A stretch of 64,000 bases of DNA from Prorocentrum cordatum (taxonomy: Eukaryota; Sar; Dinophyceae; Prorocentrales; Prorocentraceae). Below are positions 1-11,575 of this stretch, in pieces. The stretch is from NCBI GenBank assembly GCA_963575745.1, contig CAUYUJ010019609.1:17501-81500 (forward strand), written 5' to 3'. Every line of letters begins with the position of its first letter. Position 1 is the stretch's first letter. The notes beneath the pieces were generated by a model that did no database searches, had not been told where the DNA came from, and saw nothing but the letters and a program-made list of their open reading frames with translations. The translations under genes and the position numbers were made by a program.

Positions 1-49
1 ACGACGACGACGACGACGACTACTACTACTACTACTACTGCTACTACGG

Positions 50-108
<59 letters not shown>
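1..108. repeat. ACG then TAC triplet microsatellite
   Basis: Six ACG units run into a TAC/ACT tract with a few CTG or CGG interruptions. The tract is cut by the left edge of the window, so its full length is unknown. Confidence 0.95.
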
Positions 109-303
109 GGCGGTCTCGTGCACCACATCACCACGGCTCAACCACCTAGGGAAGAGCGTCCTTGTGGCTGCCTCATTGCCAGTATGTAGCGCGCACCTCT
201 TCTGGGTGAAAGGGCGGGTCTGACATGCTTGCAGCGTCAGGCGCTTGTACTGTGGGCAGCTGGTCCAACGGCCCAAAGTGAAGCGCCAGCAACGATACAG
301 CCG

Positions 304-717
<414 letters not shown>

Positions 718-1131
718 GCAACGCGCGTGCTACCACCGCGGCTGTCCGATCCACTCGTGCACAGGATTCCTATGGGTTCTTTCAGAGCTCATGGGGGATC
801 CTGCAGTATCCTGCGGTTCCTCTGAGGAGTCTCCTGGAAGTTTTTGTGGAACCTATGAGGAGCCTCTAAGCAGCCTCTTGACAGACTCTGAGGAGGTTCC
901 TATGAATTCTTTGGATTTTCTGCGGGCCTCAATCTTCTTTTGGATTCCCGAAAATAGCTGTAGAATCAACATAGCAGTTTTGCTGGGTTCGTTCCACGGT
1001 GTCTGCTATCATGAATGAAAAAGTAATTGGTCTCCTTGAAAGTAATTCACGGAGGTCCGCGGTTTTTCAAATGCTTCTGGGAAGCTCTGGAAATGTCCCA
1101 CCAAAAAAAACAAGCTGGACAATCCTCGACC

Positions 1132-1230
1132 AGGGAACGAACCCTTCGGAGCTTTTCACCTACCACTGGGGAACGAGCCGGTCCACCGGGGAACGAACCC
1201 TTCTGCCAGGGAACGAACCCTTCTGCCAGG
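1132..1230 (+). repeat. GGGAACGAACCCTTC short direct repeats
   Basis: The core GGGAACGAACCCTTC or a close variant starts near 1132, 1168, 1188 and 1209. The last two copies are about 21 bp apart and are followed by the same TGCCAGG. A C-rich stretch follows (about 1230-1305). The preceding bases (718-1131) are AT/GC-mixed sequence with no gene I can recognise. Confidence 0.8.
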
Positions 1231-1689
1231 TACCCCCCCCCTGGCCCTATCTCCCTCCCTGCCTCCCTCGCCCTCGCCCTCCCCGTGCCCTCCCCCCCAC
1301 CCGCCGCACTCCCCAGGAGCGAGGTCCGCGGCCAGTGCCGCCCGTCGGCCTTACTGGAAAGGTCGGGCCGGGTCGGGGGCCCCTCTCCTTCTGTTGGAGG
1401 ATGGAGTTCAGGACGATCGCCGTGCGAGCGCCCGCCACCTCGGAAGCACGCGAGGCAGGCCTCCGCGCTCTTCCTCCCCGTTACCTATAAGATCACCGTT
1501 CGGGTGGCAAGGAGGTCGGAGGGGATGGGTGCAGCGTTCGGTACATGTGTGGCTTCGCGTCGGGCCGAATGCAGCTGTACGCAGATGTAGATCTACAACA
1601 TAGTATGCACAACATAGTGTGCACAGCTTTGGTAGCAAATCTGTGCAGTGGTCCTGGACTGGTGGACTACCTCGTCATTCCCTCCACCA

Positions 1690-1940
1690 TCGGAATCACA
1701 ATCAGCCCCCCAGGTCACGATGCGCAAAGAGCTCGGGGATCCGAGCGGCAAAGCAACTCCAAAGCCTCTCACCAGCATCTTGCTCAGCATCTCGCGCTTC
1801 CACATCTCGTAGAGGGCCTCGTCCACCTTGAAAACTCCACCGGTCACCTCGTCCATGATGGGCCTGCGCGGGACTCGCTCGCCGAGACGCGCGCGAAGCG
1901 AAGCGCCGTCGGCCATCGCTTCCGCTGCCCGGCGCCCCAC
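1690..1940 (-). CDS. Possible exon of an unidentified protein
   Basis: On the minus strand an open frame from an ATG near 1940 gives about 80 residues of ordinary composition, including a stretch that reads MDEVTGGVFKVDEALYEMWK, rich in charged and hydrophobic residues and free of simple repeat. It ends in sequence that no longer looks protein-like near 1690. A GT that could act as a splice donor lies there, but dinoflagellate donors cannot be placed by eye. The other strand and frames over the same bases read as Ser/Arg-rich shadow. I do not recognise a family. It could be an exon, a fragment of a transposon protein, or chance. The upstream side on this strand is polypurine repeat, so any 5' exon is not visible. 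Confidence 0.3.
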
Positions 1941-1958
1941 CCCCGCAGCACGAAAACA

Positions 1959-2280
1959 AGGAGGCGGAGGAGGAGGAGGAGGAGGAGGAGGAGGAGATCA
2001 TCGAACTCACGAGAAAGGGAAGGGAAGCGCCCACACGAGCACGCGGAGGAGAAGAGCAGAAGACAAGCAGGAGGAGGGGAACGGGGGTAAGGAGGAGGAG
2101 GAGGAGGAGGAGGAGGAGCAGCAGCAGCAGCATAATCAACGAGACTAGAAGGGGAAGGGGAAGGGGAAGGAGGGGGGGAAGAACAACGAGGGCAGAAGGA
2201 GGCCGAGTAGGAGAAGGACGGGAAGGAGGAGGAGAAGGAGGAGGAGGACGACGACGACGACGAGCAAGAGGAGCACAGGG
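1959..2280 (+). repeat. Polypurine field with GGA tracts
   Basis: GGA runs at about 1959-1996 and 2089-2120, the second ending in AGC/CAG units, are joined by almost uninterrupted purine-rich sequence up to about 2280. The opposite strand is polypyrimidine. All frames stay open over it, which produces spurious Gly-, Glu- or Leu-rich ORFs. Confidence 0.9.
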
Positions 2281-3900
2281 CGGCCGCGGCGGGTGCGGCC
2301 AAGTCGCCCGCGACAAACGGCGGGGACACGTTTGGCATCACCTGCTACGAGATGGCCTCGCTGCCAGCACCAGAGGTGGCATCCTGTTGAAGGACGTCGT
2401 CGAGGTCTTGGGCCAGGGCACTCGGCCGCCCTCAGTACGACGACGGCAACCAGCGGACGCCCGCCAGCGCGAAGACTGTCGGCTGTCGCACACCTACTCG
2501 GACCAACCGCCAGAGATGAGCTCTAGCGAGATGGCCAACAGGGAAGAGGACACATCGCTAGAGTCGACCATATCTCGCAGGATGACTAACGGCCTGCGGA
2601 AAGACGCGACCGTGCGTCCCAATAATTTCCGCCGACCCTGTCGACGTGTGCGAGGGGCTTGTCTGTTCGAGTCGTCGTCTCCGTCAGTCGCCGTCTTCAT
2701 CGTCCCCTTTCCCTGCACCCTCCTCCTCCAGCCTGTCAGCGAGAGAACAATCTAGCAATGTCGTAATCGAATCGAAGGGAAGCCCCTTCCCTTTGATCCC
2801 GTCCCCGCCGGGGGAGGGGGGGGGTCCCGGGAGGGGGGTCGCCACCCAGATACGCTGTCCCCTCGGGGGGAATGGGGGGGTGAGATACGCTTCCCACCCT
2901 GGGGGCCCCAGGGCCGCCAAAATTACCAAGGCAGGCCAAGAGTGCCCCATGAGGCCCCCGATACGGTCCAAGAAGGACCCCAATCGCCAAACCATCTGTC
3001 CAAAACGCCTTCGCGCTCTCTACCCTTCCCAGGAGACCTCCACGAGGCCCCAGTAGGCTTTCAAGAGCATTCCCGAGAGGGCCCCAAGAGGCAAACTGCT
3101 TTGATTTTGTAAGTTTTTGAAACATTTTTTGTGGGGGGGGGGCCTCTTAGAGATCTCGGGGGTCCCAGTGAGTGTTGAGGGCCTCGGGCGGCAAAGACGA
3201 ATGAACGACCACGCTCCCGTGGCGACCATCCCATCAGACGGAAGCCGACGGCGGAGAGAGAATTTGGGCCAACCGCACTGCGCCCCACGCAAAAGATGCC
3301 AGTCCTAGCTCTCGAAACCTGGACCCCGTTCGAACAGGGAGCGAGCGCGACAAGGAGGAGGAGGAGGAGAAGAATGAAGGCCGATACAAAAATTGCCCAG
3401 ATTCGTATCGCCAAGCTTCGTGTACTGAGCACGCAGTTTGTCGAAGCGGTCGCAGCCCAGACGGGGGAGAGCGACCAACTGAATGACACCAGACAGCTGA
3501 GGAGAGGGGCGGGGGAGGAGGAAGGAGGAGGGAGGACGCAGCAAGGAGTGGAGCCGGGCAGCGGACAAAACAACAAACGAACAAATACACTGCAAAGGCG
3601 GCTCCAACCGGCGGTCGCTGGAGGCTCGCTGAGTAACAACGGCCGACCCGGCGGGAGTGCCCGGATCATGCACGCGCACCTCAAAAAACATACCGTACAA
3701 GGGTCGGGGGAGCGGGGGAGAAGGAAGGGAGGGGAGGGGGAAAGGAAAGGGAAAACTGAAATAACAGCAGCCTGTGCACACCGGATGGGCAAGCCAGGAA
3801 AAACAACATATTGCGCTCACTACTGGCTCACTTACCCCCGCCGAACCGCTCCCCGTCCTCCTTCCATGACGCTTCGAGCGGAACGAACACTACGTTTCTC
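2281..3900. other. Unassigned sequence, no recognised gene
   Basis: Mixed GC-rich sequence with short G-runs (around 2810-2880 and 3128-3139) and a few GGA units near 3352-3372. Several frames are open for 100-240 codons on both strands, but none has a recognisable domain or a consistent non-repetitive protein-like composition. Confidence 0.5.
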
Positions 3901-4020
3901 CATGCTGATGTCCGTAGGGTCCATGCTGATGTACGTGCTGGGGTCGGTGCTGGCGTCGGCGCTGGCGTCGATGCGGGTGCCATCGTAGGCGCTCATGCTG
4001 GCGTCGGTGCGGTGCTGGGC
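3900..4020 (+). repeat. Degenerate GCTGGCGTCG / CATGCTGATG minisatellite
   Basis: Units such as CCATGCTGATGT and GCTGGCGTCG recur every 10-20 bases, changing from the first form to the second across the block. No gene is visible. Confidence 0.7.
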
Positions 4021-4039
4021 GTTCTCGCCTTTTCCGCTC

Positions 4040-4430
4040 CCCGCCGCTCCAGGACGGCCCAAGAGGTCCTCAATATCGCCCCAAGACGGCCCAAGAGGCT
4101 TCCAAGAGCGCTCCAAAACAGCCCAAGAGGACCCCAAGACAGCCCAAAACGCCTCCAAGACGGCCCAAGAGGCCCCCAAGACGGTTCCAAGAGCGTGCCC
4201 AGACGGGGGACCCGAACGGACATTTCGAGCCCTCGGCCCCGAGAAGCTCCCAGGGGGACCCAGGAGGTTCACAAGAAGCCCAAATAGGCCCACAAGAAGC
4301 CCCCAGGAAACCCGAAGAGGCCCCGAAGAGGCTCCCAAGAGGCCCCCCGAGGCTCCCACGAGACTCAAAAATTCCTCCCCAGAGGCCCCCGATAGCTTTC
4401 CCAAGAGACCCCAAGAAGCATCCCTGAGGA
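4040..4430 (+). repeat. CCAAGA-type 9-12 bp minisatellite (plus orientation)
   Basis: CCAAGA or CAAGAGGCC/CAAGACGGCC units recur every 9-12 bp through this block. It belongs to the same family as the large array at 43-50 kb. The unit keeps long ORFs open on both strands, rich in Pro/Lys/Arg on one and Gly/Leu/Trp on the other, without coding meaning. Confidence 0.85.
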
Positions 4431-4979
4431 CTCAGGCCCACGTCTGCGTCGTCGTCGTCGCCGCCGCCGCCGTCGGTGTCGTCCCCCTTCAGGGTCGGCG
4501 GCACCAGCCGTAAGGCCTTCGCAACAGACGCCGAGACTACGTCTATCATCACAGCTGCCTTCAAAAGGAAAGTCCAGAAGAACTCCAACATCGCCGCCCT
4601 CCAGAGCGACTACACCTGGCGACCGCAGTACTTGCCCGCCTACCTCGACGCCAACTGCAGCTGCAGCTACGCCGCAGTATCAACAGTGGGCAACTCCACG
4701 GGGGAGTACGTACCCAGCGCGCCCGCTGGGGCACTGGGCCCAAGAGACCAGAGAGCCCGCAGATAGGGGAGGACCCAGCGGAAGCCAACAGTAGCGACGG
4801 CCAACTGCGGGAACCTCAGCAGAGGGAGGGGCCCCCTCGCGCTCGAGGCCAACATACCCGCAGCGTAAGAGGGCCTGGCGCAAGCCGAAAGGCACAATCA
4901 CGGGCCCACGGGACACAGCCAACCGCGACGCCTGTGTCATAGAAGAAGAAGAGAAAAGAAAAAAAAAAAAAAAAATGGA

Positions 4980-5102
4980 GCTCCGCGTGGATTTCGTGGA
5001 TCTGCGCTGGGCACACCTCCCTAGCGCGCGGAGCGTGCCAGGGGCGGCGCCGGAGGCGCCGCTGGGGTGGCCCAGCGCGGATCCAGGAAATCCACGCGGA
5101 GC
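4980..5102 (+). repeat. Foldback (MITE-like) element, family A copy 1
   Basis: Two 32-bp arms, 4980-5011 and 5071-5102, are inverted copies of each other with about two mismatches. The 59-bp middle is itself partly self-complementary, centred on GGCGCCGGAGGCGCC. The same element, in the opposite orientation, lies at 12275-12396. An A-run (4959-4975) abuts the left arm. A smaller hairpin with GCGCC/GGCGC stems follows the right arm (about 5099-5126). No ORF is carried, so if mobile it would be non-autonomous. Confidence 0.75.
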
Positions 5103-5227
5103 GCCAAAAGTTTATGTTTATGGCGCTTTTTCTTCTTCGATGTCAGGTGCCGTAGCGCTGGGACCACGGGCTCCGCCAGAGTTTGTCGGCCTCAGTCCAC
5201 CTCGGCACAGCTGCCGAGCGTTGTTCA

Positions 5228-5368
5228 GGAGGAGGAGGAGGAGGAGGAGGAGGAAGAGGAGGAGGAGGAGGAGGAGGCAGAGGCGCGACCCGGGTCCACC
5301 TCGGCGCCTGTGTCAAGCGCCGCCGCTCTGGGCCTTGCGCAGAGGAAGCCTCGGCACCGTGACAAGCG

Positions 5369-5404
<36 letters not shown>

Positions 5405-5407
5405 GAG

Positions 5408-5445
<38 letters not shown>

Positions 5446-5466
5446 CGACGACGACGACGACGACGA
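5228..5466 (+). repeat. GGA and ACG/GAC triplet tracts
   Basis: GGA units occupy about 5228-5278, and ACG then GAC units about 5369-5402 and 5410-5466, separated by roughly 90 bp of ordinary sequence. All six frames are open across parts of it. Confidence 0.9.
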
Positions 5467-6020
5467 AGTTCATGTCCGTGCTGATGTCGGACGCTGATAA
5501 TAACCGTCGTAAGTAACTGCGCTGGGCGCACCGTGTCCTCGACCACCTCCTCAGGCCGCCAAGGTCGAAAGCACCTCCTCGGCCGCCTCGGCCACCACCT
5601 CGAGCACGATCGAAGACTCCATCAAATCCGCATCGGTTGTGACCAGGGACTCGACCTCTCCGGCGTTTAGGCGATCTTCTTACTCTTCGGCATCACCACG
5701 GCAATCGAGATCCCGAACCAATCGGCGACAGTCTCATACGATACCGCCGAGCCAGCTACGAAAACAGCGGACAACATAGACGGCACAACCACTAAGAACC
5801 GGCACTGCCGTGTGGACCTCGTCCGTGACGCGGACGCGGACACGGCTGCGAAGGCTCCGAGGGTGCCACCCTCTGCCAGGCTGCCCAGGGGCCTGGGGGC
5901 CTGCCACGTCGACGAGGACGTCACTGGCGCGGCGGACCACCCGCCAGTCGCCGCCGAGGCGACTGACGCCGAGAGCGAGAGTCGACGGTGCCGGCGCCCC
6001 GGCCGGAACAGGTGCCACGA
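5467..6020. other. Unassigned GC-rich sequence
   Basis: No repeat dominates here and frames are open on both strands. I see no domain, signal peptide or RNA gene. Confidence 0.45.
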
Positions 6021-6222
6021 CCTCCTCCTCCTCTTCCTCCTCCTCCCTCAATATCCTCCTCCTCCTCCTCCTCCTCCCTCCTCCTCCTCCTCCTCCTCCT
6101 CCTCCTCCGCCTCCTCCGCCTCCTCCTCCTCCTCCTCCTCAAGATCGTCAATGTCCTCCTCTTCCTCCTCCTCCTCCTCCTCCTCCTCCTCCTCCTCCTC
6201 CTCCTCCTCCTCCTCCTCAAGA
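6021..6222 (+). repeat. CTC microsatellite
   Basis: About 200 bp of CTC units with rare CTT, CGC and CAA interruptions, including two AAGATCGTCAATG/AAGATC-like breaks. The complementary strand is polypurine. Confidence 0.95.
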
Positions 6223-6950
6223 TCCTCCCCCACGGCGGAGCAGGGCCCAGGCACGCGGCGCGTGCCTGCACTCGCCGGCGGGATCCCCGCTCCTGGGCCA
6301 GAAGGGCCACGCCTCCCAACTCCCAGTGCGCATCCAGCGAGTACCCACAGCGCTGGGGCGGTCCCACCTTCGCTGGACATCTCCCAAGCATCCTCCCACG
6401 AATCCGAGGCTGAGGGATCTGGGACCACTGGGGCCGGTGCCAGCCAAGCGGACGACCTCGGCGCCAGGCTGCGGGCTAGGTCTAGACGCACCTGCAACCT
6501 CTGCAAGGGCCGTATGGTGCCCGACGAGGGCACCTTGACTCCCATGTGCATGCGAGACGTGAATATCCTCCTTGTCCCACCCACCAGGAGAGGGAGCGTA
6601 TGTATTTCGCAGTTTCCCACATTCTGCTACGGGGACGTCCAGCGTGAAGGCCGCATCCACAATTTCTCCCAACGGCTACCAGCGGCACCGATGCCGAAGC
6701 AGCAGGGTAGCTGCTCCCATCGCACAACGCAGCAACCGCCGCTGTTTGCATAACCCTTCACGAGAGACGGGAGGGCACGATTTCTGAAAGCGAGACCCGT
6801 TGCAGCTACGACTCCTACACCGAGGCCTGGATTGCCGCGGCCGCCCCACACAGGCTGTAAACCGCCAATATCTTTGAGGCTTGGGATCACAGGGGGAAAC
6901 TCGAGCAAGCACCCGCCCGCAACCACTTAAGTACTTCCCCCTCTTCCTAT
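6223..6950. other. Unassigned sequence flanked by CTC tract and foldback element
   Basis: Non-repetitive sequence open in several frames. One plus-strand frame contains a CNLC pair near 6495 and one minus-strand frame runs about 140 residues before entering the CTC tract as poly-Glu. Neither resembles a family I know, so I leave it unassigned. Confidence 0.4.
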
Positions 6951-7186
6951 CTAGTGGCCTCCTAGATAGGGGTGGAGTCGAAGGGGTCGGAGGATTGCGC
7001 CGCATCGCCGATACATCGGCGATGCATGGGTGATGCACCGGCGATGCATCGTCGTCGTCGACGATGCATCGCCGACGTCGAAGTGAAGCAAATCGAGCTG
7101 CACATCGAGCCGCATCGGCGATGCATCCGCGATGCAGCGCGATCCTCCGACCCCATCTACTCTGACACCATCTAGAAGGCCTAGGT
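6951..7186 (+). repeat. Foldback element, family B copy 1
   Basis: The left arm (about 6951-7006) and right arm (about 7126-7186) are imperfect inverted repeats. Both ends contain CTAGAT/ATCTAG and AGGCC motifs, and inside lie GGTCGGAGGAT and ATCCTCCGACC. The middle is built from GATGCATCG-type palindromic units. A shorter relative lies at about 29218-29350. No ORF belongs to it. Confidence 0.7.
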
Positions 7187-7369
7187 TGAAGGAGGAGGAC
7201 CGAAGAGGAGTATGGCACAGAAGGTAGAGCCGCTGGGGTCCAGGTCCAAAGCAGCAGCGGCTCCTGCTGCTCGCAGCGCTCCGGGCCCCTGCGGGGTTCT
7301 AGATGGACGCAGGGCCGCCGGGCCTTTCACCCTCGGCCTGCCGCGGGGGGCGCCCCCTGGATCCGTGTT

Positions 7370-7556
7370 GGAGGAGGAGGAGGAGGAGGAGGAGGAGGAG
7401 GAGGGGGCGGCGGAGGAGGAGGAGGAGGAGGAGGAGGAGGACGAGGACGAGGAGGAGGAGGAAACCCAGGGATTTAAGTTTGCTCAACGTCAAAAAAGGA
7501 AGAGGAGGAGGAGGAGGGAGGAGGAGGAGGAGGAGGAGGAAGAGGAGGAGGAGGGG
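7370..7556 (+). repeat. GGA microsatellite, two blocks
   Basis: GGA units fill about 7370-7460 and 7497-7556, separated by about 35 bp of ordinary sequence. The frames over it read poly-Glu or poly-Arg on the plus strand and poly-Leu, poly-Pro or poly-Ser on the minus strand. Confidence 0.92.
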
Positions 7557-7667
7557 CCCAGCGCCGAAGCAATGCGTTAGCGCGAGCACGGCCAAACCTC
7601 GGGGGCGAGGCTTAGCGCCCTCCTGGAGCTGTCCCGGGCCCACCCCCTTCGGCATGCTCCCGCCTCT

Positions 7668-8126
<459 letters not shown>

Positions 8127-9027
8127 GGCCATCATCATCATCAGCATCATTATTAGGTCATCCACTGACCACCCGCCCTCGGGCCACGACCTCGGGCGGG
8201 CCGAGCCCGTGCGGGCCCGCTGTGGTCGTGAACGCAGCGTTGCCCCTCCCAAGACGAATCCAGGACGACGATAAGATCGGGTGAGGATAGAGCGGGGATC
8301 TCTGAGATCGGGCGGCCCCGGAGGATGTCTCCTGCGCCTCGGCCCTGTCAAAGCGCCACGGAACGCTCCGAGAGCGTTCTGGAACGCTCTGGAGCGGAGT
8401 AATCCTCGTCCTCGCCCCGCCTGGTCTCCCGAGGAGAGGCGGTCCGCACGAGACCGAGCGCCGCGTGGGCAGGTGAACTTCGGCACGACGGCCGCGGCAG
8501 CGACGGAACGCCTCCTCCCGCGGGCTTCTGCCATCGCCTGCGCCGCCGAAGTGCACCCGCCAGAAGATCTGCCGCCGCGTGCTGTGCAGCCCGCAGGGGC
8601 GGACAGATGGCCACATCCAGCACTCCTCGAAGTCCCGGGGCGTGGCTCCGAAGCGATGGGCCGGCGGGCGGCCGAGTCGTCGTCTGGTGGTTGCCTCTGG
8701 AAGCATCGGGTACGCCAGCGTTGGCTTCGCTTGGGGGCACCTTTTACCTCCGCTGGCTTCCGCCGAGGGTGAGACGCCAAGCCCTCGATCCCTCGAAGGC
8801 AAGGCCCTCTTAAGGAGCGACCACCGCCTGAGGCATCGAGGTGGCGAGCACGGGTGGCGGAGAGGCGAGAAGAGCCCAGGTCCGCGCGCGCCCCGAAGGC
8901 AACACGCACCTGGAAACGTCCTTTGCCTCCAGGCCCACGTTTTCCCAGAGATGCTCAGCCTTCGAACGGCTTCTTCTAGAAGTCAGAAAATCCACCCCCC
9001 ATAATAACCATCCAGACACGCGAAGTC
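8127..9027. other. Non-repetitive GC-rich sequence, no recognised gene
   Basis: Three minus-strand frames and one plus-strand frame stay open for 130-210 codons. A minus-strand stretch around 8560-8660 has a natural amino acid mix, with several Trp and Cys residues, but no motif I can name. It may hold decayed coding sequence. Confidence 0.35.
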
Positions 9028-9103
9028 GTTTAGTAAACGCGCCCGAAGAAGGAATCGAACATGGCAAGGCTGTTTAGTAAACTCCCAAGGCCGTTTAGTA
9101 AAC
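9028..9103 (+). repeat. Three GTTTAGTAAAC near-palindromes
   Basis: The 11-mer GTTTAGTAAAC occurs exactly at 9028-9038, 9072-9082 and 9093-9103. Each is a 5-bp inverted repeat around one base. Spacings between starts are 44 and 21 bp. Confidence 0.85.
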
Positions 9104-9658
9104 TCCAATTGTCGGGTCCGGGTGGATTTTCCTCCCCTGCTTCTTCGGCTGTCGCGACGACACGAACGCTAATTTCTGACACCGCGTGAGCGTGAACCAT
9201 TCAATATTGAGCGATCTCCGCCGTCTGCCAGCGAAAATTATCCAAGGCTGACCCGGTTCGGGCCGCCATGTGCCTTCACATTTGAGCACCCGCGCCATCG
9301 TCGCTGCCGCGTCGAGGCGGCACGAACCCGCCGTAAAACCTTTGCCGTTCCTGTTCCAATGACTGAGGCAGGCCTGCCTGCCATGGGTCGGGATCTTGTA
9401 AATGTTCTCACAGGTGTACCGGGCAACCTCGTCGGCCCACGTGGTGAAAAGAGCCACGCCGTCTTGCTTGAAGGCGTCACCGTCCTCCCGCACTTCCACG
9501 CAACGTGCCGATACCCGCTGCGCTTGAATCGGTGGGGGAGGGATCGGTGGCTTCCCTGTCTGAGGGTTAGCGAGATCGACAGTTCTGAAAACCTCTGGGT
9601 AGTCCCGAAGGCCTCGAAGTCCCCACGTTGGTGGAGCAAGTGTCACCAGACCTTGCAA
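9095..9658 (-). CDS. Hypothetical ORF, 187 codons, uncertain
   Basis: This minus-strand frame is free of simple repeats and has a balanced residue mix, including a central part with Trp, Cys and charged residues. Its C-terminal end reads through the GTTTAGTAAAC repeat border. I see no known domain, signal peptide or membrane segment. A second minus frame over the same bases is also open for 133 codons, which weakens the case. The next minus-strand frame upstream (9660-9929) is similar in kind and equally unassigned. It could be an exon or decayed transposon sequence. Confidence 0.25.
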   Translation of the reverse strand: MQGLVTLAPPTWGLRGLRDYPEVFRTVDLANPQTGKPPIPPPPIQAQRVSARCVEVREDGDAFKQDGVALFTTWADEVARYTCENIYKIPTHGRQACLSHWNRNGKGFTAGSCRLDAAATMARVLKCEGTWRPEPGQPWIIFAGRRRRSLNIEWFTLTRCQKLAFVSSRQPKKQGRKIHPDPTIGVY

Positions 9659-9941
9659 GCTAGGAGTGTGAAACAGCGCGGCCCTCCAAACGCAATCGTC
9701 TCACTGCTGCTCGTCTCAGCCTCCTCTTCCTTCTGTGCGCCTTTTCCTCATTCCTCGTTGCCTTTGGTGTTTCGTGGTTCTCCAAGGCTTTCGTCGTCTT
9801 CCGATCAATACTAGGTCGGAACAACGCATCGAGCGCGCACGAGTCCAACACGAAGACGCCGTACCTTGCGCTCACATCTACACTGCAATTCCATACCTGC
9901 CATCCTGCCCCCATGCAAAAGTAATGCACCTCGTCAACCTC

Positions 9942-10011
9942 CTCCTCCTCCTCCTCCTCCTCCTCCTCCTCCTCCTCCTCCTCTTCCTCCTCTTCCTCCT
10001 CCTCCTGGGTT
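9942..10011 (+). repeat. CCT microsatellite
   Basis: About 70 bp of CCT units with two CTT interruptions. Confidence 0.93.
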
Positions 10012-10740
10012 GCGTTTCATGCGAAGCTGGTTGCAACAAAAAACGGAGTCACCGAGTCCTGTGCCGATCCCACCCAGGACAGCACAGAAGCCAGGTAAGG
10101 AAAGCCCAAGGCCTTGAAACGACACAGGTCGGCCGCGCGGCTGAATGCCAGGCCCCTCTCGCAGCCTTCTTTGGCTGGGTTGGATCGGGTTGGGAACGAG
10201 AAGTGCTTCATTCGCACACCGTGTCTGGAAAGACCATGCGGCCAAGGTCGCTGGTCGGCCTAACGCTGCTGCTCGCTATGCAAAGGAGCGGACGGAGAAC
10301 GCCGAAAGAACGAGCAGCAGCGGGCTTGGCAGCAGCAAACGCAAAGCCACTCGGACCTATCCTGCAAAAAGAACCGTTGCGCGCTTCGCGCACGCACAAG
10401 TTTTAGCTAGATTGCGCGCCACTGCCAGAGTAACCCAGAGTCGCAGGGTCTCGGTGGCGCCTTCAGGTCATTCAGGGCCTCTGTAGACGCAGGCCATGGA
10501 GCTACTGAGACCCCGAAAGTTGGAAATTACAGCCATGACCGCATCAGTGCGCAAATTGGTTGTCACGATTGATAGATCATCTCGGCGCACTCTTGTGACA
10601 TCTTGAGCTGGAGGAGGCAAGAGCGAGGAGGAGGGTGTCGAAAAGAAAAAGGAATATGCAGGGATAGGGACGGCGAGAAGGAGGAGAAAGGAGAAGGAGG
10701 AAGGATGAGGAGGAGGGTAGAGTGAGAAGGAGGAGGGTAC
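10012..10740. other. Unassigned sequence ending in polypurine
   Basis: Ordinary sequence to about 10600 with no gene I recognise. It then becomes purine-rich, with GGAGGA and GAAAAAG blocks, to about 10735. Confidence 0.45.
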
Positions 10741-10859
10741 GGCAAATCACTGCCAGCACCTGCCTTCGGCAGAAACTTTATATGGAAAAACGCGGTGGAA
10801 ACAGAACACACGTGAGGGTGGCAATCAGTGAAACATCACTCGACTCTGGACAAAACTCT

Positions 10860-11240
10860 GAGGGCCCGATTAGGCCATCTTGGGGCTGTCTCGCAGCTCT
10901 TCGGGGGGCCCTCTTGGGCCTTCGCGGGGGCCGTATGGCCTTTCTTGGGCCGTCTCGGGGCCCTGTTGGGCTGTCTTGGCGCCCTCTTGGGCCGTCTCGA
11001 GCCTCCCGAGGCCGATTCGATAGGGGGCCTCTTGCGGCCGTCATGGGTCCCTCTTGACCTCCATCGTAAGGCATCCTGGGGCCGATAAGAGCCGCCATCG
11101 GGTCCCTCTGGGGCAGTCTTGGGGCCGCCCTGGGGCCCTCGCGTGCCATTTGGGGCTCTCCCGGGTCGATATTGGAAGTCCTGGCCCATCTTGGGCGCAC
11201 CGGGGATTCAAACAGCAGCCACAAAAACGCTTCCCGAGAC
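10860..11240 (-). repeat. CCAAGA-type minisatellite (minus orientation)
   Basis: TCTTGGGCC and CTCGGGGCC units at 9-12 bp spacing are the reverse complement of the plus-oriented arrays at 4 kb and 43-50 kb. The flanks (11240-11430) are GC-rich with no gene. Confidence 0.85.
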
Positions 11241-11439
11241 AGCTCAGGGGTTGGGGGAGAGCGCGGGGAGCGCCGCTCGGGTAGGCCCGCACCTGCGGGG
11301 CGGGCGCGCGACGCACTCCACGCCCGCCGCGCCCCGCGGGAGCGCGCAGGTGCAGCGACACCCCGCGCCCCACCCTGAGGGGAAAAGGAAAACGCCGCTT
11401 CGCAGCAACGCTCAGATCCACTCATAAACCACACTCAAA

Positions 11440-11575
11440 GATTTGGCCCTCTCGGGGGCCTCGCAGGAGCTCTTGGCGCATCTTGGGAAGCTTCAAGCGC
11501 AGCCTTGGCTCCTTGCTGGGCGGTGTTCTCGGGCCGCCTTGTAAGAATCTTGGGCCGCCTGGAGGACGATCCTGG
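11440..11575 (-). repeat. Short CCAAGA-type minisatellite (minus orientation)
   Basis: Several CTTGGGCCGCC and CTTGGCGC units occur here, a small outlier of the same family. The following 11576-12270 has no repeat family or gene that I can identify. Confidence 0.7.

Noticed and set aside
5812-6753. 313-codon plus-strand frame with a CNLC pair
   Set aside because: Its centre is poly-Ser from the CTC tract, and the parts on each side have no recognisable domain.
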